DNA of 64,000 bases from Dyadobacter fanqingshengii (lineage in GTDB: Bacteria > Bacteroidota > Bacteroidia > Cytophagales > Spirosomataceae). Positions 44,350 through 52,350 of the stretch are shown one piece after another (position 1 is the stretch's first letter; each line of letters opens with the position of its first letter). The notes under the pieces are model-generated. The model was not told where the DNA came from. It ran no database searches and worked only from the letters and a program-made list of their open reading frames with translations. Made by a program: the position numbers and the translations under genes. The DNA lies in contig NZ_CP098806.1 in the NCBI RefSeq assembly GCF_023822005.2, positions 2,480,001 through 2,544,000 on the forward strand, written 5' to 3'.

Positions 44350-45741
44350 TCAGGTATTTTGATACTCGTCCGACTCGTCCGGGGAATTTTTAAAATAAGA
44401 ATCAAAATCGTCGGTAACCTCATCGTCTTCATTCATCGACAATGCTTCATCATCCGGCAGATCCGGTGTATGAAGCTCTTCCTGGCCTGACGCTTCCGAA
44501 AACAACTGGTATTCCGGTGGGCCAACGGTCATTTCCTCCATCGGGGCGGTTTCCTGGAAGTTGATCGTTCCGCTCTCCGAATCGTAAACATAACCTGTCT
44601 CGATCTGCCCGTCGTTATCGTGATCCAGACCAACAATCGGGCCCCTATCGTCCGTTAAATAAGTAATTGCATCAACTGTATTGTCATTATTGCTATCCAG
44701 GCTTACAACATAGCTATCCCCATATTCTACAATAGAGACGGGCAATGACTCAGACGAATGCCCACTTGTAGACTGATTGAAAAAACCCATATCAGGCCCG
44801 ACAGGAACAATTTCAAGCTGTGCGATCTCCGCGGCGCTCATTGAAATCGGATCGATTACCGAGGCATAAGTCCTTCCGCTGGAAGCCTCATAATCATACC
44901 GCGTATCCAGCAGCCCATCGCCGTCGGTATCCATGAGTACCATAGGAGACTGGCCATTGATACGCGCCATCAGGATTTCTGCCTGTCCGTCTTCGTCTTT
45001 ATCGATTCCTGTCCAAGTAACTGCTCCCCTTTCCGCCACGATCACATTCTGTTGCTCGGCAACCGGCTCAGCCACTTGCACCACATTTTCCACGTGCGGA
45101 TCAATGATTGGCTGGGCGCCGTCAAGCCATAATGCTTTCTTGTCCTCCGCAACGGATTCCCACTCTTTGTCGGTGAATGTGCTGTAATAAGTGTCCCGCC
45201 AGGCGAAAAGTCCGGCCGGCCCCACTTCCTTTCTGGCAGCATTGAACGCATCAATAAAAGTTTGCTCGTCTTTCGGCGTAGTCGCAACTTCGGGTGTTTC
45301 CGGAATGTCGATCAGGGCATGAAGGCCGTCTGGTTTGGAATGCTCGCGGGCTGGTTCATGTGGCCTGGAAGGCGGTCTTGGTGTTGGCGGCGTGTGATGT
45401 GCGGGCTCCGGGGCTGCTGGTTTTACAACCGGCTCCGGCGAATCAAGATCCAGTTTTGGTGCATTCAGATTTGCTACGGACGGAATAACTGACGGAGCAT
45501 CTACATCTTCTTCTGACAAACTCGTGATGACAATGGCTCCCAGGCCTATCGCCAATGCGCCGCCCGCTGCCAGGGTAATTTTTTCCTCTTTTGTCAAAGG
45601 CCGAAGCACGGGTTTCTTGATGCTGAAAGCCGGCTTTTGAAAATTTAAGGACGGTTTGGGAATGGAGGCCACAGGCGGAACCGGGTTAGCTGCCAGGTTT
45701 TTCGCCCAGATCTGGGTTTTTTCAAAATCTAGATTGTTCAT
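44350..45741 (-). CDS. membrane protein with DxDxDG calcium-type repeats
   Basis: 463 residues from the ATG at 45741; an upstream ATG at 45792 would overlap the preceding FHA gene. A membrane helix near residue 65-90 (KITLAAGGALAIGLGAIVITSL) follows a ~60-residue cytoplasmic lead; then a Pro/His/Glu-rich part. In ~220-400 four acidic repeats occur: DKDEDGQAEI, DTDGDGLLDT, DSNNDNTVDA and DHDNDGQIET, like dockerin or thrombospondin type 3 calcium sites. The acidic C-terminus ends in DESDEYQNT. Encoded between two FHA genes, so it may be a calcium-sensing part of the signalling operon (inferred). Confidence 0.6.
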   Translation of the reverse strand: MNNLDFEKTQIWAKNLAANPVPPVASIPKPSLNFQKPAFSIKKPVLRPLTKEEKITLAAGGALAIGLGAIVITSLSEEDVDAPSVIPSVANLNAPKLDLDSPEPVVKPAAPEPAHHTPPTPRPPSRPHEPAREHSKPDGLHALIDIPETPEVATTPKDEQTFIDAFNAARKEVGPAGLFAWRDTYYSTFTDKEWESVAEDKKALWLDGAQPIIDPHVENVVQVAEPVAEQQNVIVAERGAVTWTGIDKDEDGQAEILMARINGQSPMVLMDTDGDGLLDTRYDYEASSGRTYASVIDPISMSAAEIAQLEIVPVGPDMGFFNQSTSGHSSESLPVSIVEYGDSYVVSLDSNNDNTVDAITYLTDDRGPIVGLDHDNDGQIETGYVYDSESGTINFQETAPMEEMTVGPPEYQLFSEASGQEELHTPDLPDDEALSMNEDDEVTDDFDSYFKNSPDESDEYQNT

Positions 45742-45758
45742 AAGATATCCGTATGATA

Positions 45759-46502
45759 TTAAGGAATCAGGGGCTTTTTGCATGCCCTGCAATTCTTTGT
45801 TTTTTCAAGCAGCTCAAATGGTTGCTGAATAAATGTGTGACAATGCGGACACACGTAATTGATCTTGTACCAGTCGTCAAGCCCTGTATATGTCTTTTTT
45901 TCCTTGCTCAATTTCTTCGAACTGATCAACGCACTCACCGCAAATCCGAGCGAAATGACGCCACCAGCGTAACCGAATATCTTATAATCCGGCGGCAGCG
46001 CCTGGGCAAGCGAACCAATCACCGCGCCCATTGGAAAACCCAAACCCTGAATCCTGGAATTGATGGATTCCTGCGCCTGTATTTCTGCGATCCGGTTTCG
46101 CTTTTCCCGGAAGTCGTCACTTACTTTTTTCAGGTTCCAGGCAATCTCGCGTATTTCTTCCTGTTCTGCGGAAGGCTCTTCGGGTTCAGGGACTTTGGCT
46201 GTTTGCATCACCGGCACTACCGGAGGCAATGGTCGTGGGTCCAGTATAAGCTCCCAAGACAGCATTGTTTGCCCCAGCTTAATCTGGTTCGCAGGTGTAA
46301 TTTCCTTTCTGTACACCCGCATTCCATCGACAAAAGTCCCGTTTGCAGACCCTAGATCCTGAATCTCCCACGTATTCGTGACGGGCGTCACTAATGTAAG
46401 CGAAGCGTGTGTGCCGCTTACATCGTGCGTGTTCAGGACAATGGTGTTACCTGGTTTACGGCCAATCGTAATTCGCTTTGCAGATGGATTCATGAAGTTC
46501 AA
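45759..46502 (-). CDS. FHA protein with membrane helices and C-terminal zinc ribbon
   Basis: A 247-residue protein. FHA domain first (~1-100: RITIGRKPGNTIVL, SGTHASL, SANGTFVDG), then a coiled linker (EPEEPSAEQEEIREIAWNLKK), two short hydrophobic stretches (~160-190: GFPMGAVIGSLAQAL and GYAGGVISLGFAVSAL) and a C-terminal zinc ribbon (CPHCH, then CRACKKP). It opens the signalling operon; operator copy 4 is 50 bp upstream, shared with the divergent clpV operon. It should bring the phosphothreonine signal to the membrane. Confidence 0.8.
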   Translation of the reverse strand: MNFMNPSAKRITIGRKPGNTIVLNTHDVSGTHASLTLVTPVTNTWEIQDLGSANGTFVDGMRVYRKEITPANQIKLGQTMLSWELILDPRPLPPVVPVMQTAKVPEPEEPSAEQEEIREIAWNLKKVSDDFREKRNRIAEIQAQESINSRIQGLGFPMGAVIGSLAQALPPDYKIFGYAGGVISLGFAVSALISSKKLSKEKKTYTGLDDWYKINYVCPHCHTFIQQPFELLEKTKNCRACKKPLIP

Positions 46503-46551
46503 AAGCCGGTTTCAAGACCAATGCAAGTAGCAAAAAGTGGTAATGCTAAAA

Positions 46552-46571
46552 AATACGTCAAATGACGTATT
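46552..46571. promoter_or_regulatory. T6SS operator palindrome, copy 4
   Basis: AATACGTCAAATGACGTATT, identical to copies 1 and 3. It lies in the divergent region between the signalling operon (start 46502) and the clpV operon (start 46636). Confidence 0.78.
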
Positions 46572-46592
46572 TCGCCCGCCCTTTATCTTTAA

Positions 46593-46600
46593 TAACATTG
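46593..46600 (+). promoter_or_regulatory. putative -7 box of the clpV operon
   Basis: TAACATTG matches five of six fixed positions of TAnnTTTG, 21 nt from operator copy 4. Another near match, TATCTTTA (46584-46591), has a 12-nt gap, so the choice rests on the spacing shared with the other promoters. Confidence 0.45.
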
Positions 46601-46635
46601 CATCGGTAATTTATTACACCTTTAAGCGGGTCTTC

Positions 46636-49134
46636 ATGCTGACTTCAAATCTCACCGACGAATTGATACGTGCATTGCAGGTTGCCCAGGCAACTGCCAG
46701 GGAATACCGGCATGCGACATTCTCACCGTCGCATTTACTGATCGGTCTTCTACATAATGACGTAGGGATAGGCAGCACACTTGTGGCTTGGGGAACAGAC
46801 ATTCAGTTTATTCGTGACTGGGCCGAATACAAGATCGAAAAATACCCGAAATCGGCGCGGGCAGTTGAAGAACCGGCTGGCGACGAAAAGGTCATGAAAA
46901 CGATGGAAGTCGCGGATGTGATACGGCTCAAACTGGGCGAACAGGAAGTTTCTCCTTTTGCCGTACTGATCGCGCTCACCCGTCCCGAGGTTGCTTTTAA
47001 CAAAAATGAACTGAAAGCATTTCCCCTCAGCGAATCTTTCCTGCTGACCAAGACGCTGGAAGAAGTTCAGTCCATGGACTCCGGCAACAATGGAACAACC
47101 TTGCCAAACGGATCTGCATCGGCGGCCACCATTGCACCGCCAGCAAATCCGCAGGCCAAAGCAATAGCGAAATTTTGTATTGACAAGATCGCTATGGCAA
47201 AAGCTGGCAAACTCGATCCGATCGTAGGCCGCGAAAAAGAAACCCGCATGATGGTGGAGACATTAGGGAGAAGAACAAAACCCAATGTGATCATTGTTGG
47301 CGAACCGGGTGTGGGCAAAACGGCATTGGTGGAAGGATTGACCCATCTGATAATCAATGGTAATGTCCCCGCGCATTTGCTGAATTCGCAGCTTTTCCAG
47401 CTGGATATGGGATCATTGATTGCGGGCGCTTCCTACAAAGGCGAAGTGGAAGACCGTTTGAAAAATATTATTGCAGAAATAAAACAATACGAAAGGGCAT
47501 TGCTCTTTATTGATGAGATACATGTTTTGATGGATCCACAGGGCGGCGTTCCGGGACTAGCAAACCTCCTTAAACCAGAACTCGCAAGAGGCGAATTGAC
47601 GGTAATTGGTGCCACAACGCTGGACGAATACCGCAAATACATGGAACGAGACGAAGCTTTCAGCAGACGTTTCGAAATTGTAAAAGTTGACGAGCCGGAC
47701 GATGTGCGCGCCCGCAGAATGATCGAAAAGGTTGTGCCCCAATTTGAAAAACATCATGGCTTAAATCTCGATACAGATGCTGTAAAAGAAGCAGTGATGT
47801 TATCAAGGCGATACATTAAAGACCGCCGGCTGCCCGATGCAGCATTGGACCTGATCGACCGCACTATGGCCGCGCGCAAACTGATGACGGAAACCACCCC
47901 AGGCGAAATTGACTATCTGAACCAGGAATTTGCAAGGCTGAAAGACGAATACACAGAAGCCGAACCCGCTTTATTCCTGGAAGAGCTGCGGTGGTTTGAG
48001 CAGCAATTGCACGATCGGCTGAGTCCTGTTTTGCTCGGACAGATTGAGGAACTTAATGATATCAAGAACATTGAAGAGCCCCAGACAGCCATTGAATTAC
48101 TAACGTTACTGCTCGAAAAAGTAGCTTTCCAGGGACAGCAGCATAAAGAACTGGTTGACAAAACGGATATTGCCGCCGTAGTGGCTTACAAGACGGGAAT
48201 CCCGCTGGGCAAGATTCAGGTGAATGAGCAAGAGAAACTCATACAGCTGGAAGACCATTTGAGAAAACGGGTTGTGGGGCAGGACACGGCTATTGAGATC
48301 ATTTCCAATGCGATCAGACAGAGTCGTTCAGGGGTTGGCGAAACAGGAAAACCTGCCTCATTCTTTTTGCTGGGACCAACGGGAACGGGAAAAACTGAGC
48401 TGGCAAAAGCGGTTTCTGAATTGCTTTTTAATGATGAAAAAGCGCTGATCCGCTTTGATATGTCCGAGTATGCGGAGGAGCATACGGTTTCGCTGCTGAA
48501 AGGCTCGCCTCCGGGATATGTTGGTTATGAGGAAGGTGGTTTGCTCGTTACACGCATCCGGCAACAGCCTTTTGCCGTTTTGCTTTTCGACGAAGTTGAA
48601 AAAGCGCATCCAAAAGTTTACGACATCTTCCTGCAAATTCTGGACGAAGGACGGTTACACGACACATTGGACCGGGAAGGCGACTTCACAAATGCGATCC
48701 TGCTGTTCACTTCCAACATTGGTTCTCAGTTTATAGTAAAGGAATTCAACGAAGGACGCGTGCCCTCACAGACTGACCTGATTCAGAATATGGAAGGCTA
48801 TTTCCGTCCCGAATTCCTTGGGCGGCTTACGGGTCTGACACCTTTCCGCCCGATCACGGAAGACACTATTCGCAAGATTTTCAATTTCCAATTGCGGCCA
48901 TTGCGCAAGAGCCTCGACAAGCTGGGCATTACATTGAGCATTACCGAAGAAGCTGAAAAGGCGTTGGCACTGGAAGGTTACAACCCGCAGTTCGGGGCGC
49001 GGCCGGTCAGGGCGGTGATCAGCAACCGGCTGCGGCAACCGCTTTCCCAAATGATCATCTCAGGAGAGATAGGAAAAGGAAGCGAGGTGAAGCTGAGCCT
49101 TGGAGAAGCGGATGCTTATTTGTGGGAGCATTAG
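46636..49134 (+). CDS. tssH: TssH/ClpV AAA+ ATPase
   Basis: 832 residues from the ATG at 46636; an open frame starts at 46537 but runs through the operator and promoter. Role: disassembles contracted TssB-TssC sheath using ATP. N-terminal Clp-N repeats (TSNLTDELIRALQVAQA, HATFSPSHLLIGLL). First AAA domain near residue 223 (GEPGVGKT, LFIDEIHVL); second near 580 (GPTGTGKT, LLFDEVEKAH); both Walker A and B intact. The middle helical domain is short. First gene of the structural operon, with 78 bp to tssB. Confidence 0.92.
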   Translation: MLTSNLTDELIRALQVAQATAREYRHATFSPSHLLIGLLHNDVGIGSTLVAWGTDIQFIRDWAEYKIEKYPKSARAVEEPAGDEKVMKTMEVADVIRLKLGEQEVSPFAVLIALTRPEVAFNKNELKAFPLSESFLLTKTLEEVQSMDSGNNGTTLPNGSASAATIAPPANPQAKAIAKFCIDKIAMAKAGKLDPIVGREKETRMMVETLGRRTKPNVIIVGEPGVGKTALVEGLTHLIINGNVPAHLLNSQLFQLDMGSLIAGASYKGEVEDRLKNIIAEIKQYERALLFIDEIHVLMDPQGGVPGLANLLKPELARGELTVIGATTLDEYRKYMERDEAFSRRFEIVKVDEPDDVRARRMIEKVVPQFEKHHGLNLDTDAVKEAVMLSRRYIKDRRLPDAALDLIDRTMAARKLMTETTPGEIDYLNQEFARLKDEYTEAEPALFLEELRWFEQQLHDRLSPVLLGQIEELNDIKNIEEPQTAIELLTLLLEKVAFQGQQHKELVDKTDIAAVVAYKTGIPLGKIQVNEQEKLIQLEDHLRKRVVGQDTAIEIISNAIRQSRSGVGETGKPASFFLLGPTGTGKTELAKAVSELLFNDEKALIRFDMSEYAEEHTVSLLKGSPPGYVGYEEGGLLVTRIRQQPFAVLLFDEVEKAHPKVYDIFLQILDEGRLHDTLDREGDFTNAILLFTSNIGSQFIVKEFNEGRVPSQTDLIQNMEGYFRPEFLGRLTGLTPFRPITEDTIRKIFNFQLRPLRKSLDKLGITLSITEEAEKALALEGYNPQFGARPVRAVISNRLRQPLSQMIISGEIGKGSEVKLSLGEADAYLWEH

Positions 49135-49212
49135 TTTTATTACGTATAATAATGCACGTTATTTCAGTTTGATTTAAAATTTTTACCCATAAAATTTAAA
49201 ATACGAAAGCTT

Positions 49213-49671
49213 ATGGCTGGCCAATTTGACTTCATTCGCCCGGGCGGAAACGTGGATCCCGATGCTAACAAAGGTTATGAAAAAATAGAGGCCCTGCCTC
49301 CTTCAAGGACATTGTATGTCTCGGCTTTTAACAGTAATCCTGAAAAGGAAAAGGTTACCGGGTTGGAAACCATGGAGGCCGTCTTCGAACATTTCAAGCC
49401 CGAAGTAGAAGCTGAATTCGAGGACGAGAACGGTGCGCCGGTTTTTGAAACCATGTCTTTTACCAAGATGAAAGATTTCTCTCCGGAGGGAATGTTGGAG
49501 CAAAGTCCGTTTTTGAAGGAGCTTTCGGGAAAAGAATATAATTACGACCGTTTTTACAAAAACCTGAAAAACAACCGCCAATTACAAAAAGCATTGAGCG
49601 ACCCCGCTACGCGCGCTACCTATCTGAGCGCATTGCAGACGTTGATCGGCGAGCTGAAGGAAAGCTTGTAA
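49213..49671 (+). CDS. tssB: TssB sheath subunit
   Basis: A 152-residue small sheath protein. It pairs with TssC to form the contractile sheath. Bacteroidetes TssB features: YVSAFNSNPEKEKVTGLETMEAVFEHFKPEVEAEF, then the FTKMKDFSPEGMLEQSPFLKEL segment and the helical C-terminus that interlocks with TssC. Length fits T6SSiii TssB. It is followed at 46 bp by tssC. Confidence 0.88.
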   Translation: MAGQFDFIRPGGNVDPDANKGYEKIEALPPSRTLYVSAFNSNPEKEKVTGLETMEAVFEHFKPEVEAEFEDENGAPVFETMSFTKMKDFSPEGMLEQSPFLKELSGKEYNYDRFYKNLKNNRQLQKALSDPATRATYLSALQTLIGELKESL

Positions 49672-49717
49672 TCCCTGTTATCTATTTCAAAAACCTTTTT
49701 TAACCAGTCATACAGAC

Positions 49718-51094
49718 ATGGCAAAACAACAGGAAGAAACCCAACCATTAGGATCGGAAGCTGCATTTAAGGAGCCGTCGGCAGCACAAACGGCCTCTCA
49801 GCAGCTTTCACTGAATGATAGTCTGGAACTGCTGAAATCGTTGGGCGGATTCAAATTCATTGAAACCACCGTAGAGGGAGTGCGGGATCTTAACCCCCAG
49901 AAGGCAGGTGCCAAAGCCAATTATCTCTCCGATGAAGATACAGAGCAGGAACGAAAAGATCTGCTGCAACGCCTCGAACTGTGGGCTGAGCTGATCAGCG
50001 AAAGTGCCTCCGTGGATGAAATGCAGTCCAAAGCGCGGGCAGGACAAGAACTGAATGAGGCATTACTTAAAAAAAATCAATCCTCCATCCTGGAAGCGTC
50101 CCGGGATCTCGAAGTTGCCTATCAGGGACTTTCCACATTCATGCTCAATACGGAGCAACGTTCTATTCCGAAGCTCACGTTGGTGAATGCTTCCATGGAC
50201 CAGGTGGCGGACATTAAGGATGGCGAAGTGTTGCAAACCATTGACGAAGAGCTGCATAATAACTATCAGGTGTACGACCTGAGCGATAACTACTCGCTCA
50301 TGGTAATCCCTGGCTATATGGGCAAAAACACCGTAATCGATTCATTTGCGCGGGTTGCCAGCAAGCATAAAGTGATGATGATCACCGATTATGAGGATTT
50401 TGTAGACGTAAAAGAGGCTATTTCTTCATTTGAAAAAAATAAACTTTCCGACGCCAGCAATCATAAGGCTAACTTACTGATGGCCTGCAACTGGCTTGTG
50501 GGAAGAAAAGCATATAACGATTTGGGAGAAGAAGAAGCATTGCACATTCCGCCCTCAACGGCGCTTGCGGGAAGAATGCACTCGGTACTCATGTCGCAGC
50601 CGGTGGCGGGTGCAACATACGGAATGCTGATGGGCGCAGAAGGCACGCGTTTCAACATTGACCGCAACCAGGCCGGGGATATGAACCGCATGGGGCTGAT
50701 TCCAATGCTGTCGGCTTACGGGAAAGTGCAGGCGTTTTCGGACAGGACCATGTTCAACGGCGATAACGTTGGATTGCAAACCTATTCGGTTGTCCGTGTT
50801 TTTGACTGGATTAATAAGGTGCTGGTTGACTTCCTGGATCGTTATGCATTTCAAAACTGGACCTACGATACAGACGATAACCTCCGGAAGCAAATCTCTA
50901 AGTTCCTGAACAGCATTACCGGATCGAAAAAGCTGATCAAGGATTACACGGTCAAAGACATCCGCCGTGATCCGAACGACATTAAAAACATTATCCTCGA
51001 CATTTCCATTACCCCGCATTTCTCAGCCAGGAGCTTTTTGGTAAGCCTTTCCGGCATGGACGGAGGCGATGAGTGGAATACCGAGATCAAGTAA
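49718..51094 (+). CDS. tssC: TssC sheath subunit
   Basis: A 458-residue large sheath protein that forms the sheath with TssB. The first ~100 residues are a helical, charged domain, followed by the body with WAELISES, LVNASMDQVADIKDG and SLMVIPGYMG. Near the C-terminus KQISKFLNSITGSKKLIKDYTVK and the strand IILDISITPHFSARSFLVSLSG are present, as in the inter-subunit strand exchange region. Forty-five bp precede tssD. Confidence 0.88.
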   Translation: MAKQQEETQPLGSEAAFKEPSAAQTASQQLSLNDSLELLKSLGGFKFIETTVEGVRDLNPQKAGAKANYLSDEDTEQERKDLLQRLELWAELISESASVDEMQSKARAGQELNEALLKKNQSSILEASRDLEVAYQGLSTFMLNTEQRSIPKLTLVNASMDQVADIKDGEVLQTIDEELHNNYQVYDLSDNYSLMVIPGYMGKNTVIDSFARVASKHKVMMITDYEDFVDVKEAISSFEKNKLSDASNHKANLLMACNWLVGRKAYNDLGEEEALHIPPSTALAGRMHSVLMSQPVAGATYGMLMGAEGTRFNIDRNQAGDMNRMGLIPMLSAYGKVQAFSDRTMFNGDNVGLQTYSVVRVFDWINKVLVDFLDRYAFQNWTYDTDDNLRKQISKFLNSITGSKKLIKDYTVKDIRRDPNDIKNIILDISITPHFSARSFLVSLSGMDGGDEWNTEIK

Positions 51095-51139
51095 TTATTC
51101 AATTTGTAACTATTTTCTACCTTAAAATTCTTTTCAACC

Positions 51140-51532
51140 ATGGCTTTCGAAGCAACAGTATCCATTGACGGCGGTTCGCCACGCAAACTCCATCATTGCT
51201 CTTATTCAGTATCGCAAAGTGCTGATTATGTTACCGGAAAAACCACTTCCGAGGTTTTCGCAGGAAATGTTTCCCTGGTTGTAGAAGGTGTTAAAGAATC
51301 TGAATTCTGGAAACTGGCAATCCACCCGACCAAACGCAGCAAAGGGAAAGTGGTTTTCAAAGATCCTTCCGATATCGACAAAGATTTCAAAACCGTAGAA
51401 TTCGAAGACGGCGCAGTTGTAGGTTACAGCGAATCCATGGACGCCGGAACAACCGGCACAATGACCGAGAACATTACGATTTCATGTAAAAAGCTGACCG
51501 TTGATGGTGTGGCTTTTGAGAAGAAGTGGTAA
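51140..51532 (+). CDS. tssD: TssD (Hcp-like) tube protein
   Basis: A 130-residue Bacteroidetes Hcp. Forms the inner tube and carries small effectors in its lumen. The start MAFEATVSIDGGSPRKLHHCSYSVSQ, the segment KTTSEVFAGNVSLVVEGVKESEFWKLA, and C-terminal TMTENITISCKKLTVDGVAF fit the family; no extended domain, so no fused effector. Only one tssD gene is seen here. The cyclase-like gene is 32 bp downstream. Confidence 0.88.
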   Translation: MAFEATVSIDGGSPRKLHHCSYSVSQSADYVTGKTTSEVFAGNVSLVVEGVKESEFWKLAIHPTKRSKGKVVFKDPSDIDKDFKTVEFEDGAVVGYSESMDAGTTGTMTENITISCKKLTVDGVAFEKKW

Positions 51533-51564
51533 GATCAATGAAGCGTATATTTTGAAATGAATAC

Positions 51565-52332
51565 ATGGCGAACTCCAACCTCAAAATGCGGGAAAGGGAT
51601 ATTGAGATCTTTAAGGGTGCGGCTGTTCATGCGGCATCCTGGATCTTCTTACGCCAGACTAACATTAACTCGTTGAAGTTTGTAGGACGGGCTGATTGTA
51701 TCCCGAAACCGCTGAATTGTAAGTTTAAGACTGCAAACAGGGACAGCCGGTCCTATGGAACAGCCGGACTGGTCGTTAGTTTTGAAATGCATCCCAATGC
51801 TTTTGAAAAACCTGAGAAAGCAAAAAAAGAGTGGATGAAATATGCAGCCAAATACAATCTGAACCTGCGACAAAATCCGCTTCATAAGCCTAATTCGGGT
51901 TATGGCCTTGACTTGGACGAGCGATCTGAAAGACATGGGTGTGTTACGCTGGACGGCAAATATCTGTACGGAGATTATGACCTTTTTGACATTATCAGAA
52001 CAGGCGATGAATCGCGTAATCTCGGCTTGCTTGGTGAACAAAATGGCGATAACACGGTCACAGGCATTAACTATTATAAAGTGCGTGACTATGTCAATCA
52101 AAGGATTGGCATCGATATGATCCAGCATCCCGGCGCCGCGCTTTTTGACAGAACGTTTGAAGATGTTTATGCTTTTTCTCCAACCGGAGTATTTGAAGAG
52201 TGGTCGGCCAGGAAAACCGAAGAAGAGTATGGGAAATGGGGACGTCAGCTCATAGATGCGTTCAGGCAAAAACCCATCGTGAAACCGCCGGAAGTTGATC
52301 CCCGCGGCCCTTCATTGAAATTGGTAAAATAA
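51565..52332 (+). CDS. ExoY/edema-factor/CyaA-like nucleotidyl cyclase domain protein, putative T6SS cargo
   Basis: A 255-residue protein between tssD and tssI. It shows the motif order of class II toxin cyclases. Residues 26-73 parallel the ILFRPVN...[24 protein letters not shown] part of edema factor: WIFLRQTN, then VGRADCIPKPLNCKFKTANRDS (K53 and K55 near the ATP-binding lysine) and GTAGLVVSF. Residues 136-142 read GDYDLFD, matching the two metal-binding aspartates (ADYDLFA in edema factor); here D137 and D139. Residues 184-210 read DMIQHPGAALFD followed by FEDVYAFSPTGVFEEW, matching DVVQHG...FPEADEKIFVV...TG with H188. The Asn six residues after that His is a Phe here (F194). No signal peptide. 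Whether it is a cargo or a structural part is not shown by sequence. Confidence 0.55.
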   Translation: MANSNLKMRERDIEIFKGAAVHAASWIFLRQTNINSLKFVGRADCIPKPLNCKFKTANRDSRSYGTAGLVVSFEMHPNAFEKPEKAKKEWMKYAAKYNLNLRQNPLHKPNSGYGLDLDERSERHGCVTLDGKYLYGDYDLFDIIRTGDESRNLGLLGEQNGDNTVTGINYYKVRDYVNQRIGIDMIQHPGAALFDRTFEDVYAFSPTGVFEEWSARKTEEEYGKWGRQLIDAFRQKPIVKPPEVDPRGPSLKLVK

Positions 52333-52350
52333 TCTATTCCAGAAAACAAC

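Noticed and set aside
46515..46530. A -7 box for the minus-strand FHA operon at 21 nt from operator copy 4
   Set aside because: The bases at the expected place (CTACTTGC on the minus strand) fit TAnnTTTG poorly, and the leader would be very short. The operator may still act in that direction.
46537..46635. Upstream extension of the clpV frame (33 more codons)
   Set aside because: It passes through the operator palindrome and the -7 box, lacks family similarity, and the Met at 46636 starts exactly at the Clp-N domain.
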